Assembly (NCBI GenBank): GCA_945860415.1
Contig: CAMAQA010000020.1
Location: 1 to 41,605, forward strand
Length of the DNA stretch: 41,605 nucleotides
Direction of reading: 5' to 3'
Source: Bacteriovorax stolpii
Lineage (GTDB): Bacteria > Bdellovibrionota > UBA1018
This document shows positions 23,283 through 31,077 of this stretch, in pieces (the stretch's first letter is position 1; every line of letters begins with the position of its first letter). The notes beneath the pieces were generated by a model, which saw only the letters and a program-made list of their open reading frames with translations, did no database searches and was not told the DNA's origin. The position numbers and the translations under genes are program-made.

Positions 23283-24128
23283 TTACGCATTCCCTCCCAG
23301 AAGGCTCAGGGTGCTCTTCAGTGCAGAGTTGGCCTGCGACAGGACCGAGACGCCAGCCTGCATGAGGATCTGGTTCTTGGTGAGGTCGCTGACTTCCTCC
23401 GCCAGATCCGTGTCGCGGATCCGGCTGTTGGCCGCCGAGAGGTTCTCTCGGTTGACCATGATGTTGTTGATGACCGACTGGAGTCGGTTCTGGACCGCGC
23501 CGAACTCGGCTCGGACCTTGTTGACCTGTGCAAGCGCGCCGTCGAGCGCACTGAGGCTGTTCTGGGCGCTGACCTTGTCAGCCATGCCCGTGAGGTTGAT
23601 GCCGAGGGCCACGACATTCGAATCCGTTGCACTAGCATCAAAGAGCTTCACTCGGTCGATGAGCGGATTGTTCTTCGTGCCGATCTGGATTTCGAAGACC
23701 GGAGCTGAGCCGTTCAGCAGCTTCACGCCGTTGTAGTCGGTGCTGTTGGCGATGCGGTCGATTTCCTCCATGGCCTGCTTGTATTCGACATCCATGAAGC
23801 GACGTTCATTCGGTCCGACAGTATCCGAAGAGGCCTGCACGGCGAGTTCACGCATGCGGATGAGCAGGTTGGCGACTTCAGAAAGCGCACCTTCGGCAAC
23901 CTGGACCATCGAAATGCCGTCCTGGGCATTGCGTTCGGCCTGCGAGATGCCGCGAATTTGTGCACGGAGAGATTCGGAGATGGCGAGACCGGCGGCGTCG
24001 TCGCCTGCACGGTTGATCCTGGAGCCGGAGCTCAGGCGCTCGAGGTTTCGATCGAGTGAGAACCTGTTTGCGCGCAGGTTTCGCTGGGCTGTCAGCGAAG
24101 GCACATTGGTGTTGATTCTCAAGCCCAT
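23283..24128 (-). CDS. fliC: Flagellin (copy 3)
   Basis: A 281-residue flagellin, the most divergent of the three: MGLRINTNVPSLTAQRNLRANRFSLDRNLERLSSGSRINRAGDDAAGLAISESLRAQIRG at the N-terminus is recognisable by NRAGDDAAGLAIS, and the C-terminus has LSAANSRIRDTDLAEEVSDLTKNQILMQAGVSVLSQANSALKSTLSLLGGNA, four residues longer after LLG. The centre (KLFDASATDSNVVALGINLTG) differs from copies 1 and 2. GGAGGAAGG precedes the ATG. It is the first copy after the terminator at 24258-24304, so it begins the flagellin block. Multiple filament proteins may occupy different positions along the filament. Confidence 0.95.
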   Translation of the reverse strand: MGLRINTNVPSLTAQRNLRANRFSLDRNLERLSSGSRINRAGDDAAGLAISESLRAQIRGISQAERNAQDGISMVQVAEGALSEVANLLIRMRELAVQASSDTVGPNERRFMDVEYKQAMEEIDRIANSTDYNGVKLLNGSAPVFEIQIGTKNNPLIDRVKLFDASATDSNVVALGINLTGMADKVSAQNSLSALDGALAQVNKVRAEFGAVQNRLQSVINNIMVNRENLSAANSRIRDTDLAEEVSDLTKNQILMQAGVSVLSQANSALKSTLSLLGGNA

Positions 24129-24257
24129 GACAACCTTCCTCCATGAAGGTCATTTGTCCACTTTCGTGGCCGGCCATCCTTGGCCTCTTCTTTCGTCTGC
24201 CGAAACTCCTGTCTCAGCTTCCATAGGACTGATCGGAGGCGCGGGCGAATCCTTGAG

Positions 24258-24304
24258 AAAAAAAAAGAGGCAGGGGCTCCGATTTCTTCTCGGAGTCCTG
24301 CCTC
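24258..24304 (-). terminator. Strong intrinsic terminator after the 96-residue gene
   Basis: On the minus strand GAGGCAGG and CCTGCCTC enclose an inner CCGA/TCGG stem, followed by nine Ts. It separates the small gene at 24353 from flagellin copy 3. Confidence 0.93.
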
Positions 24305-24352
24305 TCTGAGTTTTCAACGAGTTAGGCCGCTTGGAGCGGTCCTGCAACAGCG

Positions 24353-24643
24353 TTAGGCCGCTTCGACGTAGTCGTCCGCGTGCCAGAATTCATACAGCGT
24401 CTTGCCGGCCGAAGTGCGAAACCACTTCGATGCGTGATCCGGCGGCTCGACGCCCAGGCATTTCTGGGCAAAGGCGTGGATCGTCATGGTTTCGCCCTTG
24501 GCGACCACCTTGTACTCTCCGTTGGGCTGCTTCGTGACCACGCAAGTCATCTTGGGGTCACTGACAAAAAAGAGAGTTTCTCCATTCTTGATGAAATCGC
24601 GATGGACCAAGGCGGTCAGGTCGAACTTGTGCTTTTTGGACAT
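24353..24643 (-). CDS. Small cytosolic protein next to flagellins, possibly RAMA-like
   Basis: A 96-residue protein with no signal or membrane segment. It has an N-terminal helix (KFDLTALVHRDFIKNGETLFFVS), strands (MTCVVTKQPNGEYKVVAKGETMTIHAFAQKCLG) and a C-terminal WFRTSAGKTLYEFW. The order (helix, GETLFF strand, a dG-type turn, a helix and a closing W/L-x-x-x-W) recalls the RAMA or DUF4357-type fold seen in restriction and chromatin proteins, but this is tentative. AGGAGGA lies 11 nt before the ATG. A sigma-28-like -10 (GCCGATAG) upstream suggests it is expressed with the flagellins. The last 12 nt up to the stop are repeated about 30 nt downstream. Confidence 0.75.
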   Translation of the reverse strand: MSKKHKFDLTALVHRDFIKNGETLFFVSDPKMTCVVTKQPNGEYKVVAKGETMTIHAFAQKCLGVEPPDHASKWFRTSAGKTLYEFWHADDYVEAA

Positions 24644-24670
24644 TTGATGGGTCTCCTCCTACCAAGTTGC

Positions 24671-24697
24671 CTATCGGCAAATGCTGCCGGATCATGA
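24671..24697 (-). promoter_or_regulatory. Sigma-28-like promoter of the 96-residue gene
   Basis: The minus-strand -10 GCCGATAG is identical to that of the 88-residue gene and is followed by G in both. With 11-nt spacing the -35 is TCATGATC, only 4 of 8 matches. It lies about 28 nt before the ATG. Confidence 0.5.
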
Positions 24698-24758
24698 GCT
24701 GCCTGGTGAAATTGTCGGCAGTGACGCAGCCGCGGAAGCCAGCCATACTGGAGATGCA

Positions 24759-25679
24759 ATGAGCGACCCGAACACCGAACGTCGTTTGCCCCGTGCCCTG
24801 CCGGTTGATCCATCGAGGATCGAGCCTCTGCTGAATGAGTGTTTTCCGGTTGAACAGGGAGGCAGTTTTTTTGACGACTTCCCTGCGTGGAACTCCGAGC
24901 GGGCGCTCTGGCTCGCGCTGGTCGATTCGGAGGGACGGCCTGCTGCAGCAGCTGGGGCGCTTCCTGGAGAATGGCTTCTCGGTGGTGAAGGCGGATCGAT
25001 CACGATTGTTCGCATTGGTGGGGTTGTCACGCATGAGGCTTGGCGCGGCCATGGCCTGGCGTCCGAACTCGTCGGGGTACTCGCGGAGCACTCGAGGAAT
25101 GCCGGGGCGCGCGCCTGCGTTTTATGGGGAAGCGACTCTCCGTTGTATCGACGACTCGGATTCGAGCCACTCGGAAGGCAGATTCGAGCTCCTTTGGCTG
25201 CTCTGGTTGGCGCTGAAGAGAGAGCACCAGGGCTTTTGCGACTGGAAGAAGGTTTCACGGGCGACGTGTTTCGCGCGATGGGCGAGAGCCGCAGGTTGTG
25301 CGGGGGTGTCGGGCTCTCCTCTGCTGAAGAAGAAGAGGTATTGCGCTATCGCAACACGCGCTGGGCGCGTGTCCTCGATTCGGAGGGAACGCTCCGCGGA
25401 TACGGGGCCTTTGGAAAAGGAATTGATCTCGGCTTTCAGCTCCACGAGTGGGGCGGTTCGCCCGAGGCGGTTCGAATGATCGGGCGCTGGGCGCATGCGC
25501 TTGATGCGCGCGCCGAAATCATGGGCACCCAGGCTGGGCTCGAGAAGATTTTCGGTGAGCTTCCTGGCGAGTCGGTGGTCGAGTCGCTCTGCCTGGCGAA
25601 GGTCTTCGACCCGGAGACCCGTGCACTTCTGTCCGAGCGTGAAGACCAGCTCTGGTTCTGGGGTCTCGACGGGGTTTGA
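24759..25679 (+). CDS. GNAT-family N-acetyltransferase, two-part
   Basis: A 306-residue protein. The start at ATG 24759 has GGAG 5 nt upstream. The N-terminal half is a GNAT domain: a loop ITIVRIGGVVTHEAWRGHGLASELV contains the acetyl-CoA-binding R-G-H-G-x-A form of motif A, and VLWGSDSPLYRRLGFEPLGR is the usual Y-x-x-x-GF end. The C-terminal half (about 175-306) contains WARVLDSEGTLRGYGAFGKGIDLGFQLHEWGG, resembling a second, degenerate GNAT lobe as in Eis-like enhanced-survival proteins. The substrate is unknown. The AEC permease gene begins 10 nt later and may be co-transcribed. Confidence 0.82.
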   Translation: MSDPNTERRLPRALPVDPSRIEPLLNECFPVEQGGSFFDDFPAWNSERALWLALVDSEGRPAAAAGALPGEWLLGGEGGSITIVRIGGVVTHEAWRGHGLASELVGVLAEHSRNAGARACVLWGSDSPLYRRLGFEPLGRQIRAPLAALVGAEERAPGLLRLEEGFTGDVFRAMGESRRLCGGVGLSSAEEEEVLRYRNTRWARVLDSEGTLRGYGAFGKGIDLGFQLHEWGGSPEAVRMIGRWAHALDARAEIMGTQAGLEKIFGELPGESVVESLCLAKVFDPETRALLSEREDQLWFWGLDGV

Positions 25680-25689
25680 TTTCAGCACC

Positions 25690-26655
25690 ATGATCGCTCT
25701 TTTTGCTCTCGTTTTCTTCCTGACCCTCGGAGTCTCGCTTGCAGCGTTTGTTCTCGAGACGGCGCGTGCCGCGCAGGTCTCGCGCATCCTGAATCGCTGG
25801 GTGATTCGAGCTGCCCTTCCCGCGCTCGTTCTACAGAAAATTCACGCGCTTCCGGAGTTCTCGTTTTCATCGCCCGAAATCCTGCTTCCAGTCTCGCAGC
25901 CGTGGATTCATTTTTTTCTGTCGATGGCGGTCGTGACGGCTGCAGCGCGGCTGCTGGGATGGTCTCGATCGACCTGGGGTGCACTCGTCCTCACGCTCGG
26001 CCTCGGCAACACCTCGTTCGTGGGAATTCCCCTGCTTCGGGCGATCCTCGGTCCTGAAACTCTCGGAACGGCCGTGCTCATCGATCAGCTCGGAAGCTTC
26101 CTGATTCTTTCGGCCGTCGGTGCGCCGCTTGCGCAGGCCATTGCACCACGCGATGACGAAGAAGGAGAAGGTCGGCATCGCAGCGCCTCGGCCTCGACCT
26201 TTCTCTTGAGGCCATTGAAGTTTCCGCCGTTCCTGGCCCTTCTCCTGGCACTGGCAACCCGTCACTTGGTTTATCCGGAATGGATGGGATCAGTGCTTGG
26301 TGCGTTTGCCTCCACGCTGGGGCCAGTGGCCCTGGTTTCAGTCGGGCTGTCGATGAAGTGGAAGGCGCTATCGCGCCCTGAGGTGCGCCAGCCCCTCGCG
26401 CTGGCGCTGGCGTTCAAGCTCTTGATCCTTCCAACGCTCTACTGGGCGGTGTACTCGCGATGGGCCGCTCTTTATCCGGAGTTCTCGCCGATGGTGCTGA
26501 AGACCCTGCTGCTGGAATCCGCCATGGCATCCATGATCACGGCGGGCGTGGTGGCGGCGGATAACAGGCTCGACCCTGACCTAGCACAGCTCATGGTGGG
26601 CGTGAGCATTCCGCTGTCGCTCGTGACAGTGCCGCTCTGGGCGATGGTGATCTAG
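25690..26655 (+). CDS. AEC (auxin efflux carrier) family permease
   Basis: A 321-residue inner-membrane transporter with about 8-10 hydrophobic helices in two inverted halves. The first half ends with LTLGLGNTSFVGIPLLRAILG, a family hallmark, and the second with LLLESAMASMITAGVVAADNRLDPDLAQLMVGVSIPLSLVTVP, the matching A-x-N/S crossover. Bacterial AEC proteins export or take up small acids such as malate; the ligand here is unknown. A charged cytosolic loop (DDEEGEGRHRSASAS) joins the halves. The start ATG 25690 lacks a visible ribosome site, and the gene lies 10 nt after the GNAT gene. A short palindromic hairpin repeat follows the stop. Confidence 0.9.
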   Translation: MIALFALVFFLTLGVSLAAFVLETARAAQVSRILNRWVIRAALPALVLQKIHALPEFSFSSPEILLPVSQPWIHFFLSMAVVTAAARLLGWSRSTWGALVLTLGLGNTSFVGIPLLRAILGPETLGTAVLIDQLGSFLILSAVGAPLAQAIAPRDDEEGEGRHRSASASTFLLRPLKFPPFLALLLALATRHLVYPEWMGSVLGAFASTLGPVALVSVGLSMKWKALSRPEVRQPLALALAFKLLILPTLYWAVYSRWAALYPEFSPMVLKTLLLESAMASMITAGVVAADNRLDPDLAQLMVGVSIPLSLVTVPLWAMVI

Positions 26656-26661
26656 AAATAG

Positions 26662-26686
26662 AAAAGGTATCCGGTACCTTTTGGCG
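26662..26686. terminator. 25-nt hairpin repeat, copy 1 (after the AEC gene)
   Basis: AAAAGGTA-TCCGG-TACCTTTT-GGCG: a perfect 8-bp stem with a 5-nt loop, in a region that starts 7 nt after the permease stop. The same 25 nt recur after galE with one change. It is symmetric, so it can act on either strand. Confidence 0.8.
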
Positions 26687-26733
26687 TCTAGGCGGTCTTT
26701 ACTGTCAGCTCATCTTGATCTACCTGCATCTCC

Positions 26734-28356
26734 ATGAACCAGACCTGGACCGACCTCTTCGTGAAAGACCTGCGATCAGAGTATCCCCGTACAGAGATCG
26801 ATCGACTGCTGGCCGAACGTCCGCCCGAATTGAAGAAGCAGCTTCTGGTCTGGCTCGATGAGCTTGGCCAAAACGGAACGCGAGCGCCGCGCGAAGCAGT
26901 CGATGCCGCATCGTATCTCTGCCTGCTTCTGGCGGGCTGGAGAACGCCCGAGGCGCTACCCGGACTTCTGGCGCTCGAAAAACTCTCCGACAGCCAGACC
27001 GACCAGATCTTTGGCGACTTTTTCACCGAAACCTACCCATGGCTGCTCTCTCAGTGCGCGGATGGTGGCGAGGCCTTGCTCCTCGAAAGGATCCGCAACC
27101 CCAAGGCGCGAGACTTTGTGATTGATTCGGCGGCTATCGCCCTGACGGCGCGCGTGATTCAGGGTCGGTACTCGAAGGCCGAGTGGAAGGAGCAACTGCG
27201 GGCCGCAATCGAGCTTCATGCCAAAAACGAGTACTTCCAGGCAGTGAGTACGCTATTGTGGCTTGCTGCAAATCCGGAGTGGGGGTTTGAGCGCGAGTGG
27301 ATCCAGGGATTTTTTGATCGGAAGCTGGTCGACTCCTCTTCCGCCGACTGGACGGATCTGCTGGAGCTCGTCTTGGATCGTCCTGAATCTAAAAGAAAGC
27401 ATCGCGAAGCTGAAATCGATTCGGCAGTGAACGAGGATGTGCATTATCAGACCCGCTGGTGGTCGATTCGTGCTGCTGAATTTGAGAACGGCAGCGAATT
27501 CAAGCATGCCGCCCACTTCAAGCTTGACACAAGCTGGGCTGAATTCGACCGATCGCACTTCGAGAACCAGTGGAGAGCGCATCGACAACTCTCCAAGGAC
27601 GCCGAGGTGCCCACCGAAGTCATGAATCTTTACCTCAGATTTCAAGAGGAGAAGGCCTCGATCAACCACTTTGAATTCTTCTCGTATTGTCTCGGCGCCT
27701 ATTTGTCGCCCGAGAAGAATTCAACCGCGCTGGTGATCAACTTTCTCGGGCGAGGTCGCACGGAGCGTCCTGGTGCGATCTCTCGGGCCGAGTCGAATCA
27801 GAAGGCACCGCTCGTTGGCGTGATTGAGGATTACTGGCGCTGGCTCGAGGGCCACTTTCAGCTCGAGATGAGGGCCCTGATGGATCCGCGGCTGCGCGAA
27901 GCGAGTGGCCCGGGTACGGTGCATCGGCTCGAGTTGCAGGTTCGGTTCCTGAGGTATTTTGTTGCTGGACTACACGAGGGGGGGCTTTCACCCGATCGCG
28001 TTCGTGATGCCTGGCTCATGAATGGAATGGCGTGGCTGACACGAACCATGGATGAGGCCGATGCGCTCGTCGAGATTTCCAGGCCCGCGCGTCGGCCCAA
28101 ACACTACGATTCGCCGCCCACTCCGAACCAGAAGAAGGTCTATCGGCAGGCTCTTGCCTTGATTGAAAAGTGGACCGGCGAATGGAGCGATCAATCGGCG
28201 ATCCTGGCGCGAGCGCTCCGCGAGTTCCAGCAGTCTCGAGGAATGTCCTACGACGGAGGAACGGTCCTGCCCTTCGTGAGGCCCGAACCCAAGGCCGGAC
28301 GCAATGATCCGTGTCCGTGTGGTAGTGGGCGCAAGGCCAAGAAGTGCTGCCGATAG
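26734..28356 (+). CDS. HEAT-like helical protein with C-terminal SEC-C zinc motif
   Basis: A 540-residue soluble protein. The end GRNDPCPCGSGRKAKKCCR is a complete SEC-C metal-binding motif (C-x-C-x8-C-C type), as in SecA, where it binds zinc. The N-terminal 200 residues are helical pairs (EIDRLLAERPPELKKQLLVWLDELG, AASYLCLLLAGW, LPGLLALEKLSD, DFVIDSAAIALTARVIQGRYSK) resembling the DUF1186 family of HEAT-like repeats that often carry SEC-C. The centre, about 240-460, is charged and unlike anything I recognise. SEC-C proteins often serve as partners or adaptors, so function is unknown. It converges with the first DUF4143 ATPase, stops 10 nt apart. No ribosome site is clear at the start. Confidence 0.75.
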   Translation: MNQTWTDLFVKDLRSEYPRTEIDRLLAERPPELKKQLLVWLDELGQNGTRAPREAVDAASYLCLLLAGWRTPEALPGLLALEKLSDSQTDQIFGDFFTETYPWLLSQCADGGEALLLERIRNPKARDFVIDSAAIALTARVIQGRYSKAEWKEQLRAAIELHAKNEYFQAVSTLLWLAANPEWGFEREWIQGFFDRKLVDSSSADWTDLLELVLDRPESKRKHREAEIDSAVNEDVHYQTRWWSIRAAEFENGSEFKHAAHFKLDTSWAEFDRSHFENQWRAHRQLSKDAEVPTEVMNLYLRFQEEKASINHFEFFSYCLGAYLSPEKNSTALVINFLGRGRTERPGAISRAESNQKAPLVGVIEDYWRWLEGHFQLEMRALMDPRLREASGPGTVHRLELQVRFLRYFVAGLHEGGLSPDRVRDAWLMNGMAWLTRTMDEADALVEISRPARRPKHYDSPPTPNQKKVYRQALALIEKWTGEWSDQSAILARALREFQQSRGMSYDGGTVLPFVRPEPKAGRNDPCPCGSGRKAKKCCR

Positions 28357-28366
28357 GATCACGGCT

Positions 28367-29515
28367 TCATCTGAGGAGTTTTCCGGACGCAAGTTCTTGG
28401 AGAAAGTGTCGCCACGGAAGGATCTCAATATTGTCTTCCGTGATTCGTGGCCTGGACTCACAGCAAACGACCATCCGTCTGCGCACCTGGGGATAGTCCT
28501 TCGCGACCTCTTTCAGGCCTCGAAGATGGTCGGATCGAATACGATCGGTTCCCTTGACCTCAATCGCGCAATCCATTTTTCCGACGATGAAGTCCACTTC
28601 CAGCTGTGTCGAAGTTCTCCAGTAGGAGAGTTCGAGATCGGGATTGCGATAGGCCTGGTAGGCGCGAAGTTCGTGATGAATCCACCCCTCCAGGCTCTTG
28701 CCGAAAAGCTCTGAACCCCGTGCGACATGTCCCCTGCGCGCCAGATAGCCGGCAACACCGACATCGAAAAAGTAGAATTTTGGTGTCAGCTCCAGTCGAC
28801 GCTTCGGTCGGTGGCGATACGCCGGCAGCATTTTTCCAAGGAGCGTGTCCTCGAGGATTTCAAAGTAACTCTTGACCGTCGGGCCCGATACTCCCAGATC
28901 ACGAGCCATGGTGGCGAAATTGAGCTGTTCGGTGTCGCTGATCGCGGCACCTTCGAGAAAGCGATGGAATGCCGGCAGGTTTCGGACCAATCCTTCAGCC
29001 GCAATTTCTTCCTTGAGGTAGTCCGCGCAGTAAGAGCGCAGCTTGTCGCGGGGGTTCTCCGAGGAGTAAATCGCCGGAAGTCCTCCCTGGTTGAGTGCGC
29101 GCTCGAGGTCAAATTCGGAGCCGACTTCTTGAGCGGTCAGGCTCAGGAGTTCGCGACGTAGCGCTCGGCCACCCAGCAGGTTGGCGTGACCGCGTCTGAG
29201 CTTTCTGGCGCTGGATCCGCAAAGCGCGAAGCGCAGTCGTCGGCTTTCGATCAGTCCGTGCACCTCGTCCAGAAGGGCAGGAACCTTCTGAACCTCATCG
29301 ATGACCACCCACTTGTCCTTGGGCCACCGGGCCAGTTCCTCGCGCAGGCGATGAGGCTCGGTGGAGTATTTCATGAATTCATCGGCTCGGAGCAGATCCA
29401 CCCAGAATGCATCGGGCAGCTGTTTGCGAAGCAGGCTGCTTTTTCCCACCTGCCTCGGTCCCCAGAGGAAGAAGCTTTCAGAAAGACGGCTTAAATCAGT
29501 ACTTCTTTTATACAT
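28367..29515 (-). CDS. AAA ATPase with C-terminal DUF4143 (copy A)
   Basis: A 382-residue protein. The ATPase core has Walker A GPRQVGKSS (19-27), Walker B VVIDEVQ (70-76) and the SSARKLRRGHANLLGGRA sensor region. The middle winged helix (MARDLGVSGPTVKSYFEILEDTLLGKMLP) leads to the DUF4143 end, where YWRTSTQLEVDFIV...AIEVKG preserves an Asp and the E-x-K expected for a PD-(D/E)XK nuclease-like fold. The role of this large family is unresolved; some members are suspected in defence or genome maintenance. The start at ATG 29515 places the core at the usual distance. No ribosome site is present: TACTTT lies 8 nt upstream. It diverges from galE. Confidence 0.88.
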   Translation of the reverse strand: MYKRSTDLSRLSESFFLWGPRQVGKSSLLRKQLPDAFWVDLLRADEFMKYSTEPHRLREELARWPKDKWVVIDEVQKVPALLDEVHGLIESRRLRFALCGSSARKLRRGHANLLGGRALRRELLSLTAQEVGSEFDLERALNQGGLPAIYSSENPRDKLRSYCADYLKEEIAAEGLVRNLPAFHRFLEGAAISDTEQLNFATMARDLGVSGPTVKSYFEILEDTLLGKMLPAYRHRPKRRLELTPKFYFFDVGVAGYLARRGHVARGSELFGKSLEGWIHHELRAYQAYRNPDLELSYWRTSTQLEVDFIVGKMDCAIEVKGTDRIRSDHLRGLKEVAKDYPQVRRRMVVCCESRPRITEDNIEILPWRHFLQELASGKLLR

Positions 29516-29576
29516 GTAAATATAAAGTATCACTTTTTCGTCTCGGGCGCTATCGCCTTCTGGTTTACTCGTTTTC

Positions 29577-30566
29577 ATGAGCAAATCCTCAGGCCCCATC
29601 CTGGTCACCGGCGGCGCCGGCTATATCGGTTCGCACACCCACCACGCGCTGATCGAGCGGGGGTATGAGGTCATCGTCTACGACAACCTCTCGACCGGAT
29701 TTCGTGAGGCGATCCATCCGCAGGCGAGACTCATTCAGGGAGAGCTTTCGGATGAGGCACGCGTCGCCGAGCTTGCCAGGTCCGTCCCGCTTGCAGGAGT
29801 GATCCACTTCGCCGCATCGATTCGAGTGGAAGAGAGCGTCGCCAGGCCCCTCGATTACTACTGGAACAATACCTCGGGCTTGATGTCGGTGCTTCGCGCC
29901 CTGCGGAATGCGGGTTCATGCGCGCCTGTGGTGTTTTCATCGACTGCGGCCGTCTACGGCCAGCCGGAACGCTCGCCTGCCTCGGAAGAGACCCCGACGG
30001 CCCCGATCAATCCGTACGGCCGAAGCAAGCTCTTCTCGGAATCGATCCTTCGCGAGCACACCGAAGTGAGCGGAATTCCGCACATGATCCTGCGCTACTT
30101 CAATGTGGCGGGAGCCCGTCGCGATGGTCGACTGGGCCAGCGCACGGCCAATGCCACGCACCTCATCAAGCTGGCGTGCGAGGTGGCACTCGGCAAGCGT
30201 GCAGAGCTTGCGGTCTTTGGAACGGATTATCCAACGAGGGACGGAACGGGAGTTCGCGATTACATCCACGTCGAGGACCTCGCTCAGGCTCATATCGTGG
30301 CGCTCGAGCACCTGTGGAACGGAGGCTCGTCGGGAACCTTCAACTGCGGCTATGGCCACGGTTCCTCCGTTCTGGAAGTGATCCGTACTTTCGAGAAGAT
30401 CCTGGGTCGCGCCCTGCCTCATCGCCTCGAGGGACGTCGCGCGGGAGATCCGGCCGAGCTGATTGCTGACTCGCGCCGGCTCCGGGACCTGCTGGGCTGG
30501 AAGCCTGAAGTCGATGATCTCGACACCATCTGCCGCACGGCGCTGGAGTGGGAGAGGAATCTTTAA
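29577..30566 (+). CDS. galE: UDP-glucose 4-epimerase
   Basis: A 329-residue cytosolic epimerase that interconverts UDP-glucose and UDP-galactose for envelope sugars. The NAD site is ILVTGGAGYIGSH, followed by VIVYDNLSTG and VIHFAASIRVEESV. The active-site Ser and Tyr-x-x-x-Lys are FSSTAAVYG and NPYGRSKLFSE, and LRYFNVAGA, FGTDYPTRDGTGVRDYIHVEDLAQAH, FNCGYGHGSSVLEVI and RRAGDPAELIADS are canonical. No ribosome site is evident; a TTTACT stands 7 nt before the ATG. The gene diverges from DUF4143 copy A across a 61-nt gap. The hairpin repeat follows at once. Confidence 0.96.
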   Translation: MSKSSGPILVTGGAGYIGSHTHHALIERGYEVIVYDNLSTGFREAIHPQARLIQGELSDEARVAELARSVPLAGVIHFAASIRVEESVARPLDYYWNNTSGLMSVLRALRNAGSCAPVVFSSTAAVYGQPERSPASEETPTAPINPYGRSKLFSESILREHTEVSGIPHMILRYFNVAGARRDGRLGQRTANATHLIKLACEVALGKRAELAVFGTDYPTRDGTGVRDYIHVEDLAQAHIVALEHLWNGGSSGTFNCGYGHGSSVLEVIRTFEKILGRALPHRLEGRRAGDPAELIADSRRLRDLLGWKPEVDDLDTICRTALEWERNL

Positions 30567-30567
30567 A

Positions 30568-30592
30568 AAAAGGTATCCGGTACGTTTTGGCG
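30568..30592. terminator. 25-nt hairpin repeat, copy 2 (after galE)
   Basis: Identical to 26662-26686 except that TACCTTTT is TACGTTTT, which breaks one pair of the stem. It begins 2 nt after the galE stop, between galE and the convergent DUF423 gene. Confidence 0.75.
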
Positions 30593-30639
30593 CGAAAACG
30601 ACCGAATCCCGGACTAGAGCGGGATGTGAAGAGCCGGTG

Positions 30640-31020
30640 TCATCCCCGCGCCGACTGCACCGCAAAGACCGTCCATGCCGCAATCAAGAGCGAGCCGCCG
30701 ATCGGCGTGATGGCTCCGAGCCAGCGAGGGCCGCCCAGGGCCATGGCGTAGAGTGTTCCTGAGAAGATCAGCACCCCGAAGAAAAAGCCCCAGCCCGGAA
30801 ACTGCCCCGGAATCGCCCCACCCGTCCGCGCGCGCATCTGCGCCCACACGGCCCATCCCAAAAGCGCCAGCGCGTGGATCATCTGGTACTGCGCGCCGGT
30901 GCGAATCCATTCGATGGCCTTTTCTTCCACGCGGCCCTGGAGACCATGCGCGCCGAAGGCGCCCATCATCACACCGAGTGCGCCGAGTCCTGCCGAAATC
31001 GAGATCCAGAAGTTGCCCAT
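30640..31020 (-). CDS. DUF423 membrane protein (YgdD/TMEM256-like)
   Basis: A 126-residue inner-membrane protein with four helices. The N-terminal MGNFWISISAGLGALGVMMGAFGAHGL carries the family's G-A-F-G-A-H-x-L motif, and IRTGAQYQMIHALALLGWAVW, GVLIFSGTLYAMAL and WLGAITPIGGSLLIAAWTVFAV match the remaining segments. Function is unknown across the family. It is monocistronic in look: 57 nt separate its start from the stop of the upstream Fic gene on the same strand, and galE converges on it. Confidence 0.93.
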   Translation of the reverse strand: MGNFWISISAGLGALGVMMGAFGAHGLQGRVEEKAIEWIRTGAQYQMIHALALLGWAVWAQMRARTGGAIPGQFPGWGFFFGVLIFSGTLYAMALGGPRWLGAITPIGGSLLIAAWTVFAVQSARG

Positions 31021-31077
31021 GAACCCGGATATCTCCTGATACGTCGGCCCGGTCCAGTCGCAATATGGATGGCTTTG

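Noticed and set aside
28341..28349. A GCCGATAGG, like the sigma-28 -10 elements, near the SEC-C gene end
   Set aside because: It is the codons for the last residues and stop of the SEC-C protein, and no -35-like sequence lies 11 nt upstream.
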